A stretch of DNA of 64,000 nucleotides, taken from NCBI GenBank assembly GCA_043228905.1, contig JBHGNT010000014.1, positions 18,724,001-18,788,000 of the forward strand. Direction: 5' to 3'. Within the stretch, counting starts at the first letter, position 1. The number at the start of each line of letters is the position of its first letter. This DNA comes from Azolla caroliniana. Its lineage: Eukaryota > Polypodiophyta. Both the position numbers and the translations under genes were made by a program. This document shows, one piece after another, positions 25,611 through 34,420 of the stretch. The notes beneath the pieces are model-generated. The model had not been told where the DNA came from, searched no databases, and saw nothing but the letters and a program-made list of their open reading frames with translations.

Positions 25611-26041
25611 TATGGCAAGACTCGAACCCATGACCTTATGCTACATGGGTCGAGCTCTTGACCATTAGACTATACATTGTAATACGTAGAATATTATTTT
25701 CTTTTATGTTTTATTATAGAAAATTGATGTATATTCCAAATTTCTCTGGAACATTCTAGAAACTTCAGGAGTATTCCTTAGAACACTATAAAAGGAGGGA
25801 CAATGCATTATTTTGAACCAAATCAATTCAACGCCAGTCTTAAGCCTCCTAGCTACTATTGTACATTCTCTTCACATAATATATATATCTTTTCTTATCA
25901 TCTCTCTCTCTCTCTCGATCTCGATCTCTCTCTCCCTCCCTCTCACTCACTCTTTCCTTCTCTCGAGAGTTCTTCACCTCTCTTAGTACTAATACTTCTT
26001 TTAGTATTAATTCCTTCTCTGTCTTAGTATTGTTCCTGACA
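25603..26041 (+). repeat. G1b 3' LTR
   Basis: 439 bp, TGTCATGATATGG to GTTCCTGACA, preceded by the purine tract AAAGGAGGGATAG. Its first about 75 bp are antisense tRNA-like: the reverse complement shows an A-box-like TAGTCTAATGGTCAAGAGC and a B-box-like GGGTTCGAGTC. The primer-complementary segment reads AAATCAATTCAA here (25820-25831), two G-to-A changes from the 5' copy. Confidence 0.9.
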
Positions 26042-26453
26042 CGTTTTAGCCCATACGTGATATCTAGTAAGATCAATGATGTAGTATTTCACCTTGATCT
26101 TCCCCCTCATATGCATCTTCACCTGGTCTTCCATGTTTCATTTTTGGATCCGTACACAACCAACTCTATTCCAGGCCATCTTACATCTCTCCCCCACCTC
26201 CAATCGAAGTTTTAAGATGGCTCCGAATATGAAGTTGCTGTTATTCTCGACTCCAAGATTGTTCACAACAAACTGTATTATTTGGTTGATTGGTTAGGTT
26301 ATACACCTCATGATCGAACATGGGAACCTCTCGAGAATCTTGCCAATGCCTCCGAAATGGTTGCTACATTTCACAACAAATATCCCCATAAGCCAAGTCC
26401 GAAATATTGACATCTTCTGGCTCGTGGAACTCGTCGTCGAAAAGGGGGGATAA
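26042..26453 (+). pseudogene. G1a pol C-terminus with chromodomain
   Basis: This resumes the G1a reading frame broken by G1b: SSKINDVVFHLDLPPHMH, then a TAA after LQSKF (26213), then a chromodomain (EYEVAVILDSKIVHNKLYYL, DRTWEPLENLAN) and a TGA near 26408. It ends with the purine tract AAAAGGGGGGATAA just before the 3' LTR remnant. Confidence 0.88.
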
Positions 26454-26510
26454 TGTCATGAAGACATACATTTTGGCCTTAGAAGGATTCAAGCCCAAGA
26501 CGTCTCGGTC
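26454..26510 (+). repeat. G1a 3' LTR remnant
   Basis: 57 bp matching 15235-15291 with four differences, then abrupt change to old copia sequence. A deletion removed the rest of the LTR and part of the flanking copia RT. Confidence 0.75.
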
Positions 26511-26920
26511 GAATCAAGTGGCTGAATCGGCACATGACGTTGCTTCTTCATACGTCGTTGACTCATCGACGTTCATGAAGAGGTGACCAAGAGAGTACCT
26601 CTCCGGAGGCTAAGATAGGCATTCAAATCTTCATGGTACAATTGGGCTCATCGAATCATCTCTAATGATCGTCTCTTTAGTAACTGATCCACTCTGAGAC
26701 AACTTGTTCTAAAGTAGTGGTCGTAGCCATACTTTGATCTATAGAGACAATTTGTCATGTGGCCACTCTCGTGTTTTGGGCTAGGCCATCTGAAGCAGTT
26801 GACATGTCCGAAAATGTGATTCTTCTTAATACTAATGGAGGATAATTTTTATAGAAAAAAAATGTGATTCTTCTTACCTCAATCAGCCTTTCGGCTAGCT
26901 TGGTGATCTGTGACTCATTT
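26511..26920 (-). pseudogene. Ty1-copia pol fragment, integrase/RT linker
   Basis: Minus-strand reading gives a linker-to-RT start like that of copia elements (PPERYSLGHL, then DESTTYEEATSCADSATW). It is the upstream partner of the fragment at 14540-15234; about 100 codons between them are gone. Downstream of 26820 the frame is no longer readable. Confidence 0.55.
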
Positions 26921-27615
26921 TGTTAGGAATTTGTCCCTCCTATGGAAGGAGTCGATAGTCGAAGACAAGGAGGAAGTCGGTAGTTGAATAAGCTAGCCGA
27001 ACATAGGATGGTCGGTCAGATCGACCAACAAGTCGACAGTTCTTTGAGGAGATACAAAGCTGACTATAGTCGACCACATTGATGGATGCCCCAAGTGAAG
27101 ACAGATCCGACAATTCGGCCCAACTAGATATTCGACATGAGAGTCAGCTAGTCGAGTCGACTAGACTGTCGGCTTGTGTGTGGGTCGGATAGTTGAGTCG
27201 TCAATCGGCTGATTAATGACTATTATTATTATTATGTAATAATAATAATAATAACATATCCCTATCTATAAATAGGAAGAGTTAGGGAAAACTAGATGGA
27301 TGAACATAACAAAGTATTGTATAGTGTTTTTGTACAGGAGAGAGATGCGAGAGTGTGAGAGGCGCCATAGTTGTGTGATACTAGACGCCAAGGGCCCTGT
27401 GTGGCTGATAAACTTTGTATAGAGAGTGTTGTAATTTGTTCTTCCTTGTATATCTTTGTTATAGTGATTCTTTGTTGCCGTGGTTTACCCCTATTTAGGG
27501 TTTCCATGTAAACCATGTGTATTGTTTATTCTCTGTCATTTTTTTGTTTTCTATTTTCGCATAGTGTATTATCTCGGTCTATCTTTCACATAGATCTACG
27601 GTCCATTTCACATCA
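26921..27615 (+). repeat. Copia E 5' LTR
   Basis: It begins TGTTAGGAATTTGTCCCTCC and ends about TTTCACATCA, roughly 695 bp. It carries repeated GTCGACTA/AGTCGA motifs near 27000-27200 and an ATT/AAT hairpin at about 27218-27256. The end shares CCCTATTTAGGGTTTCCATGT with the other copia LTRs of the window. Confidence 0.75.
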
Positions 27616-27643
27616 AATTGGTATTAGAGCACTGAGGTGCAAG

Positions 27644-29197
27644 AATGGAAGGAGGAGTGAGCGGCTTTCCAGGAATGATGGTCCTGAACTCACACAATTA
27701 TGCTGACTGGAAGATCAAGATGGAAGATCTTCTAATAGTCAAATATCTGTACGAGCCCATAGACAGAGAAGAAATACCCAATGGGGTGTTAGAATCTGAA
27801 TAAAAACTCCTGAACAGGAAGGCGTTGGCCACCATCAGACAGTGTCCTTCAACATGTGGATAATGACACAAACACCTACGAAATGTGGCACAAGTTGTTA
27901 GGGATGTACGAGAGGAAGAATGCTCTAAACAAAACTCACTGATGAGAAAGATCGTAAGACTAAAGTACAAAGACAGAGAAAGCATAGTGGTACACATCAA
28001 CACATTCATGGGGTATGTAAATCAACTTGCGAGAGCCAACTTTCCCCTTGATGATGTTATGTAGGCCCTACTACTACTGTGTACCCTGTTGAACAGCTGG
28101 GAGAACCTAGTGGTGTCTCTCAAGACCTTGTGTCAAGAAGAAAACCTGTCTCTACAAGTGGTAAAGGCAAGTGTATTGAATGAGGAGACGAGAAGGAAGG
28201 ACAAGGGTGTCCTATCCCAATCGGAGGCGAATGCGACACAACATTCGGGTAGAGGAAGAAACAAGCAGAGAAGCCCACAACAAAGAGACAAGTCCCATGC
28301 TAGATCCAAGTCCAGGGGTAAGCTTACATGCTTTTATTGTGGAAAACCTAGACACTTCTAGAAGGATTGTCGACACCTTAAGAGAGACAAAGGTGTCTCA
28401 AATGATTTAGAGCCCAGAAAGATTTCCGATTAAAAGGGCACTTCAGTCGTGGCTACAAGCGAAGAGGAGCTTCCATTCATTTGCGAGCAAGCGAGTGCAA
28501 ACCTTGCAAATGAAGAGTGCACCTGGGTGATTGACTCTGGTGCATCATGCCATATAACTCACTCGAGAGAGTGCTTCTTGTCTTACACAGTTGGGGACTA
28601 CAACTATGTAAAGATGGAAGATAATGGAGAATGCAAGATAGCCGACATCGAAAGTGTATGCCTGACAACGTCGACCGACTGTCGGCTGGTTCTCATGGAT
28701 GTTCGACATGTGTACGATATTAAGTTGAATCTGATATCTACTAGAAGAATGGATGATGAGGGCTACAATGGTAGTTTTCGAAATGGAAAATGGAAGTTTT
28801 ATAAGGGAATTCTCATAGTGGCACGAGCACAAAAACAGGGCACATTGTATGTGATGCATGCCAAGTTGTGCAAGGACGAAGCAAACGTTGCAGCCGACTC
28901 AAGTGGAGAGATATGGCACAAGATGCTTGGCCACATGAGGGAAAAGGGTATGCATATCCTAGCCGACTAGAAACTTCTTCAAGAAGTAAAGAAGTACACA
29001 TGGAGAGATGTGTCAACTACCTAATCGAAAAGTCAAACAGAGGAGCATTACACTCAAGACCACCAAAGAGGAGAGAATGTGCACTAGAACTGGTCCACAT
29101 GGATGTATGCTATGTGGATGCCCCATCGCGTCGTGGAGGACAGTACTTTGTGACATTCATCAACAACTACAGGAGAAAGTTATGGGCTTACGCATTT
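27644..29197 (+). pseudogene. Copia E gag-protease-integrase, broken
   Basis: The start ATG at 27644 gives MEGGVSGFPGMMVLN. A TAA at about 27800 lies where copia D has Trp-Lys. Frameshifts and a stop follow (near 28377 in the CCHC knuckle, CFYCGKPRHF-stop). Protease reads WVIDSGASCHITHS (about 28530). The pre-integrase block WHKMLGHMREKGM is at 28915 and the integrase start GGQYFVTFINNY at 29130. It is dead. Confidence 0.85.
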
Positions 29198-29463
29198 GGT
29201 GAACCCGACGTGAAAGGGCCGCAAGGGACGACGAGGATGGAAGAGGAAGACTTCACAGAAGTAACGGCGAGGATAGTTTACCATTTTGCTCCACATGAAC
29301 CTGAGAAGATCCTCGACCATAGGTCTAGAAACCTAAGGTCAAAGGTTGTTCATCACTATAAGGTTAAGTGGAAGGAGACATGTGGGAAACTGAAGAGACA
29401 TTATACGCAATCATTTTCCTAACTTCCCATTGCAAGAGTGCAATTAAACGAATGGGGGGAATA
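29198..29463 (+). pseudogene. Ty3-gypsy pol C-terminal tail joined to copia E
   Basis: The open frame crosses from copia integrase into a Ty3 C-terminus: PEKILDHRSRNLRSKVVHHYK matches the G3 tail PERILDVKTKKLRTKEIREF. A frame change then gives the equivalent of the G3 'TWERENTLR...FPLQEC' end. The following purine tract GGGGGGAATATG and LTR also match the G3 layout. Confidence 0.75.
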
Positions 29464-29869
29464 TGTAATGTTCATTGGTTTAGACATGCTTATTTGGGAG
29501 TGATCATACTATAATATCTGAGTCGTCAGCTTTATTGGACTGACCTAATGTGTGTCATTGGGTACTCCACACATGATTGGTCATGTAGACGTCATTACAT
29601 GGCCTCGGTCTTATAAACAGGGGACACTCTCCTTGGCTAGGGGAGGCCCCAAGAGTTGTTCCGACGAAGCTCTCTCTATTGAGGTCTAGTCATCTACCAA
29701 GGTCCTAACGTGGAGATCTTGGCTGGTATGGGACAAATCGGGATTCCTCGTCTGCACTATCGACTCTAGGGTGGGGGTGGATGGGTGGTTACGCGTATTT
29801 TCAGTATGATTGTCACTTGTGTCTTTATTTTAGGATTAATGATCTTGGTTATTAAAGATTGTACCAACA
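29464..29869 (+). repeat. 3' LTR of the Ty3 remnant
   Basis: It starts TGTAATGTTCATTGG after a purine tract. It contains TCTTATAAACAGGGG, a TATA-like box, and ends near GATTGTACCAACA; the exact end is uncertain. It is only loosely similar to the G3 LTR. Confidence 0.6.
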
Positions 29870-32037
29870 CTTATAAGCTTGGGTGGTTGGAGGGTGGCAC
29901 ACTTGCCTATTTGAGCCCTCACATAAGCCAAGATCAGTCAGGGTTTGGAGCAGAAGGGGAAGGTATGAGTGGGGTTGGCCAAGTCCGGTTCAATCTGGGC
30001 TCGATCCGATCCAAGCCACTCCCCATGTGAAGCGCCATGCGCATAGCCCATGCAGCCGCCATGCGAGGGATATGGGTATACGAGGGGGAGAGGAAAAGTA
30101 GTAGGGGCAAAAGAGGAAAATAGGGGGAAGCATCCGGAGGATAAGGGTGAATAAGAAAGGGGGAGAGGGAAAGAGGGGAAATAAGAAGGGGAAGTTAAAA
30201 AATAGGTACAAAATTGTCGAAAACTAGCAATAACTAAACCTCATGAGAGGCTGGCAAATTACATGAAAAATGAGGGGCGAGAACATGACTATCTCCTACC
30301 ATTGGGCTACCAAAGGGTTATATATAAGTCAAGGGGTTAATTTCTAACCAAGGTTTTGTCCTCAACTAGAGACATCAAGAGTTTCTCATCGTAAAGGGGA
30401 TTGCATGGGAGCAATGTCCTGTGGTGACTAACAATTTGAGGGAGGCTCCATCCTGGTCCTTAATTCGAGAGGGCATGTTGAGGGTTGGGTGTGGGATGTT
30501 TCATGTGCCATAGCCAAGTCAATGAGGTGGTCATTGTATGTGTAATAAGTAATGTGGTTGTACAATGGAGGCGGGCATGGCTCGACATTGCAGAATTGGG
30601 CATGGTATGCCGCGAGGGGCATTCTATTACAGCCTAAGATGAACATAAGTGCCAAATTTGAGTGTTAGCTTTGAACCAAACATTGAGAGCACGTCAAGGC
30701 ATATATTCCCACCATGTCTTTCCCCCTTAATTAGGAGGCCAAAATGACCAATACGTGAATAGGGTTGGTGAAAAGTATCCGCAGAATATTGTACTTCTTC
30801 AAGTTTTATCTACATAAGCCATGGAAAAATGTTCGAACATACAAGTGAGAAAGAAAGATAAAAAAGGGATTATTATTTTATCACTTTTGCATTCTAGATA
30901 GATATTGTCTTTGCTTTCCCAATTTCAATCCTCTTTACCTTGCTCCAATCAAATAGTTGTATAACATGTTAAAGAGTTGAGCCCAACGACCATGTGCTCT
31001 CTTCTCCCTTCATAAGTTGTGGTTGTGCTCCCACTACATGACTACATGTTCATCCTCTTGGAATATCCCAATATTAATAGTGATTAAGTGTGATTGATCA
31101 TGTTAAGTGTATATAGTTCTATTGTGTGTGAACAATGAACTGGCAACAACGTTAACAAGCCGGCACTTCATGAATGCATGTTTATCACTAGTGGAGATGT
31201 TTAACCATTAATTCAAGGAACAAGCTAATGAAGTGATAATGGTGACATCAAGCAAAATCTGACATATCTATCATGTTTTCAGAAGAAGATATATAATGAA
31301 GTTTAATTTGGCTTTTGAAAAAATCTTTTGTTATAACATACACGCATAAAGGTTCATATATAGACACTTCAAGAATGCTAATAGTATTGGCAAAGATTAG
31401 CACTAGATCCACAAACTTATGAATATACTATTCAAATAATGAAGCATAAACACTTACGACAAACGATTCAAGAATATGATAGAAAATACCTTCCACTGAG
31501 ATGATGGCAGTGTCATACTCTTCCGTTCGATGATGACGATCACATGTCTTCCATTTGATGATATGGACAAAAAGGGAAGATTTTTACTGATTCATTTTAT
31601 GATACAATAAAGTCGAAGGATAAATTAAAATTTATTTATAAACTACATGGAAACATAAACACGACTGCCATTTCATATATCACTGCAAACCATTTCACGT
31701 TTCGAAGGATGTCATTTGATCAACAAACATGACAATCCAAGCCACCACCAAAGGCTTTTGATTGCATGAATCCTGTTAGAATCATATGAGTGTATGTATA
31801 TTTACATGCGGTTTAGCCACAACAAACAACAAAGAATGGCTGTAGTTGTAATGGGAGGTGATTATCTGGCAAACTCCAGAGGAAAGCCAATATAGTGACA
31901 CCATTTCTTAATACAATCCAATGTTTACATAGGGGGGGGCAATCCTCAAGTGTCAATGAGATTACCAATATAGTGATGAAATTATATGTACATCTGTAGA
32001 GATAATCTCTTCTTTGTTTTTTCCTTCCTTTACAAAA
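29870..32037. other. Intergenic DNA, no gene seen
   Basis: 29930-30210 is GC-richer and then purine-rich; the rest is AT-rich. A run GACTATCTCCTACCATTGGGCTACC at 30288-30312 reads in reverse complement like a tRNA A box, without a matching B box. No conserved protein frame was found. Confidence 0.45.
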
Positions 32038-32228
32038 ATAGTTCCGATCACCATCAACCCATGATTCCTTAGAATATAATGATGACCAATACTACTGAAA
32101 TAGTTATGATTGCCATCGATTCACGAATGCATCGAATATAACAATGATCACAATAATCTGAAAATAGTTTCGATCGCCATCAATCCACGAATGCTTAGAA
32201 TAGAATGATGACCAATAATATGGAAACT
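32038..32228. repeat. Three imperfect tandem repeats of about 63 bp
   Basis: Units start near 32038, 32099 and 32163, with the core ATAGTTNCGATCNCCATCAA, then CGAATGC, then GAATANAATGATGACCAATA. They lie in the 3' flank of the PyrP2-like gene. A fourth partial copy (GATAGTTATCGATGATTCTCACC) seems to run into the gene's last codons. Confidence 0.7.
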
Positions 32229-32289
32229 TGTCAAACCTATGTAGTTAATTTTTTCCTTTTTTTCTTTACAGGATAGTTATCGATGATTC

Positions 32290-33874
32290 TCACCATCGAT
32301 CTTCAAGAGCAATCTGCGAGCGAGGCAAGGGTTCTTCTTCAAACTCCACTTCCATCTGAGGCTCCGGAGGCCGAAACTCAGGAGAATCGAGATCAGCCAA
32401 GTTCTTCAAATCCACGAATGACAAGTCATCTAGCCTAGTTATCACTAAATCAGCAGCTCCGAGTTCATAGGATGGGTGTTTCCCCGACACAGCGATGCAT
32501 TTCATGAACGTATCATGGGCTCCTTCAACACTAGAATTCGAGTTCCCTATGACTATACACCTCTCAGGTATAAACCCTAGTAATTGAGCTGCATACATAT
32601 ACATTTCAGGGTCAGGTTTCCCTCTATACACATCCTCCGAAGAAACCACGACACTAAACAAATCATGTAATGACAGAGATTCAATGGCTTCCTCGAGAAT
32701 CTTCCTTGGCCGAGCTGAGACGAGGGCGACAGGAACCTCGTACTTCTTCAGAGTTTGAAGGAACTCAACCGATCCGAGCTTTGGTTGATAGTTCACACAC
32801 CCACGAAGCCCTCGAAACAGTTCCTCTTTCCTCAAAGCCAATCGCCGTACTTCATTAGGGTCTCTGGACCAGCAAAGGACCTCCGAGATGGCTTGCTCGC
32901 TCTTCATTCCTTCAGTCTTCCTCAACATGAAGGCCAGAGGAGAGCTTCGACCTTCTTCTTGGGCGAGGGCCATCCATGACTCTCGCTCAAGCTTGCTATC
33001 ATCTTCCACGATCACACCATCCCACTCTACAATGACACCAAGCCATCCGCACCCCATTCTGTGGAGACGAAGCAATGGATTGTGGAGAGAGGGGTCATCC
33101 GCATTGTTCTTTGGCGGATGGGGTAACAATAACTTGCCTTCACTAACTTGTAGCTGATGATGATGATCATCAGAAACGGATGAAGATGTTGGTGATGGTG
33201 ATGGTGATATTGACGATGAGGACGATCTTTTCTTCAATCCTGGAATCAGCCTTTCTTCTGAAAAATCCATGGTTTCTTCTGCGATATCCATGGCAAAAGC
33301 TCGAGCACTTCCTGCGACATGAAGATAGTGGAGTGATGGTGAAGGCAAAAGCCAAGAAATGAACCTTTCTTTGATGAAATAAATATGTGTTTCATCTGTG
33401 AAATTTCATGAGGAAAGACCGAGCTTTTACCAACAGCATAGCTTGACGGTGACGATGATAAAGCTCTGAACGTGGTTTTCCTCGCAGGAATTTGAGCTTC
33501 TTCTGCAATATCCATAGCGAAAGCTCGAGTTTTACCTGCAAAACGAAGACAATGGTGAAGCTGACGATAAGTCTTTAGAAAACTCAAGCTCTGAATAAGG
33601 ACATTTGAAGCTCTTCGGTGACATTTTCCTTGAATGAAATCTGTGTTTCTACTGCAAGACCCATGGTCAAATCTCGGGTATTACCTGAAAATTGGAGATC
33701 GTAACTTCGCTCAGTCCATCTCTGTGTCTTTGCAGAGAACTTCGGGAAGACATGGCAGGACGAAGACAAACCGGAAATTCTGACGATACACGAAGAAGAA
33801 TGAAAATGGAAAGATTCTTCTGTCGCCGGGATTGAAAGAGGAACGAGGATCGCGCAGGAAGAAGAAGCCGCCAT
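32290..33874 (-). CDS. PYRP2: HAD-superfamily phosphatase, PyrP2-like, chloroplast
   Basis: Most likely the plant 5-amino-6-(5-phospho-D-ribitylamino)uracil phosphatase of riboflavin synthesis. Simplest model: exon 33874-33685 (donor CAG|GTAATA) and exon 33311-32290 (acceptor GTCGCAG), phase 1, 403 residues. The N-terminus MAASSSCAILVPLSIP is Ser/Arg-rich and acid-poor, as in transit peptides. After a Ser/Pro linker comes the HAD core: motif I region GVIVEWDGVIVEDD (about 155-168), the cap block EGMKSEQAISEVLCWSRDP, motif II ALVSARPRK, motif III YRGKPDPEMYMYAAQLL, motif IV VIGNSNSSVEGAHD, and KHPSYELGAADLVI. Motif I has Glu where most HAD enzymes have the nucleophilic Asp. An extra in-frame exon, 33535-33431 (105 nt), may be spliced in. 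Family assignment is from recognised text, not a search. Confidence 0.82.
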
Positions 33875-34270
33875 ACAGCCAAAACGACTTTCTTCTTCGA
33901 AAACTAGAATATTAGGGTTTCGACAGAAGCAGACAGAATATTAGGGTTTTCGGCAGAACTAAGATTAATGAAAAGGGTAGGGTTTTCGGAAGATGGAGAT
34001 GAAAGACGACGATGAAGGAATGACAGAACCTCCGAGGTTTAATACAGAAGAGGAGGAAAGCAAATTTTAGGGTGAGAAAAAACAAAACAAAAACAAAAAC
34101 AAAAAAGACGAGAAATTGTCGGTGGATTGAAATGATAGATGGGGTTTCGGCGGAAGATGAAGAAATGAAGAAATGAGGGGGTTGGTTTCAGGGATACATT
34201 TAGGTTTGAGGGGAGGGGAACCAAATTAGGGTTAGGGTTAGGGTTAGGAGGTTTCTTTCACTGTGTGCAG
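33875..34270 (-). promoter_or_regulatory. Upstream region of the PyrP2-like gene with telo-box motifs
   Basis: On the gene's strand the motif AAACCCTA (TAGGGTTT on plus) occurs at about 33914, 33943 and 33979, with an interstitial (TTAGGG)3 array further up. Telo-boxes are common in promoters and 5' UTRs of plant housekeeping genes. Initiation site not determined. Confidence 0.5.
34226..34248 (+). repeat. Short TTAGGG array
   Basis: Three perfect TTAGGG units plus TTAGG. It is far too short for a telomere. The unit is TTAGGG, not the common plant TTTAGGG. Confidence 0.9.
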
Positions 34271-34420
34271 AGAAGAAGAAGAAGATGATGATGATGATGA
34301 TGATGGAGAGGAATCTGCACAAGGAGAATGGATTGAGTAGGATGGAATGAGAGATGAAGGGCGATCATGAGTGTGGAAAGAAAAGCAGAAGAAGAAGAAG
34401 AAGAAGAAGAAGAAGAAAAG
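34271..34420. repeat. GAA/GAT trinucleotide repeats
   Basis: (GAA)/(GAT) units at about 34271-34303 and (GAA)n at 34384-34420. Open frames across them encode only poly-Glu/Arg or poly-Ser/Leu. Confidence 0.9.

Larger units (their letters stand above)
20376..26041 (+). mobile_element. Ty3-gypsy chromovirus G1b, nested inside G1a
   Basis: A 5.7-kb element with both LTRs, gag and pol. The 5-bp target duplication CGTTT is at 20371-20375 and 26042-26046. Without the element and one repeat, the G1a pol protein reads on from the KLxYxRF region into the chromodomain tail, which confirms the insertion. LTR ends are TGTCA...TGACA, with the first G mutated in the 5' copy. Gag and pol belong to the same family as G1a. 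Four pol nonsense codons and one frameshift suggest it cannot move by itself. Confidence 0.92.
15235..26510 (+). mobile_element. Ty3-gypsy chromovirus G1a, old and nested
   Basis: G1a spans 15235-20375 and resumes at 26042-26510; the gap is the younger G1b. Order: 5' LTR, gag, protease, RT, RNase H, integrase, chromodomain, 3' LTR remnant. Both LTRs begin TGTYATGAAGACATAC. The 3' LTR is cut after 57 bp, so no target-site duplication can be read for G1a. The RT text (for example [20 protein letters not shown] and YRKFIKDYS) resembles Tf1/sushi/Tcn1-type chromoviruses more than typical angiosperm ones; that placement is my reading, not a tree. Many stops and frameshifts make it inactive. Confidence 0.85.
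26921..29197 (+). mobile_element. Ty1-copia element E, truncated
   Basis: 5' LTR, primer site TTGGTATTAGAGC at 27618, gag, protease, and the start of integrase, then an abrupt change at about 29198 to Ty3 sequence. The gag and protease text is closely related to copia D (for example NYADWKIKMEDLLIV in both). RT, RNase H and 3' LTR are missing. Confidence 0.8.

Noticed and set aside
25610-25680. Possible tRNA gene in reverse complement
   Set aside because: A- and B-box-like motifs are present but no proper acceptor or T stem pairs, and it is part of the LTR in every copy.
28868-29422. Copia-Ty3 fusion as a working gene
   Set aside because: Only the middle of the frame is meaningful; both partners carry stops upstream or frameshifts downstream.
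34226-34248. Telomere repeat
   Set aside because: Only about 3.8 units, embedded near a gene promoter.
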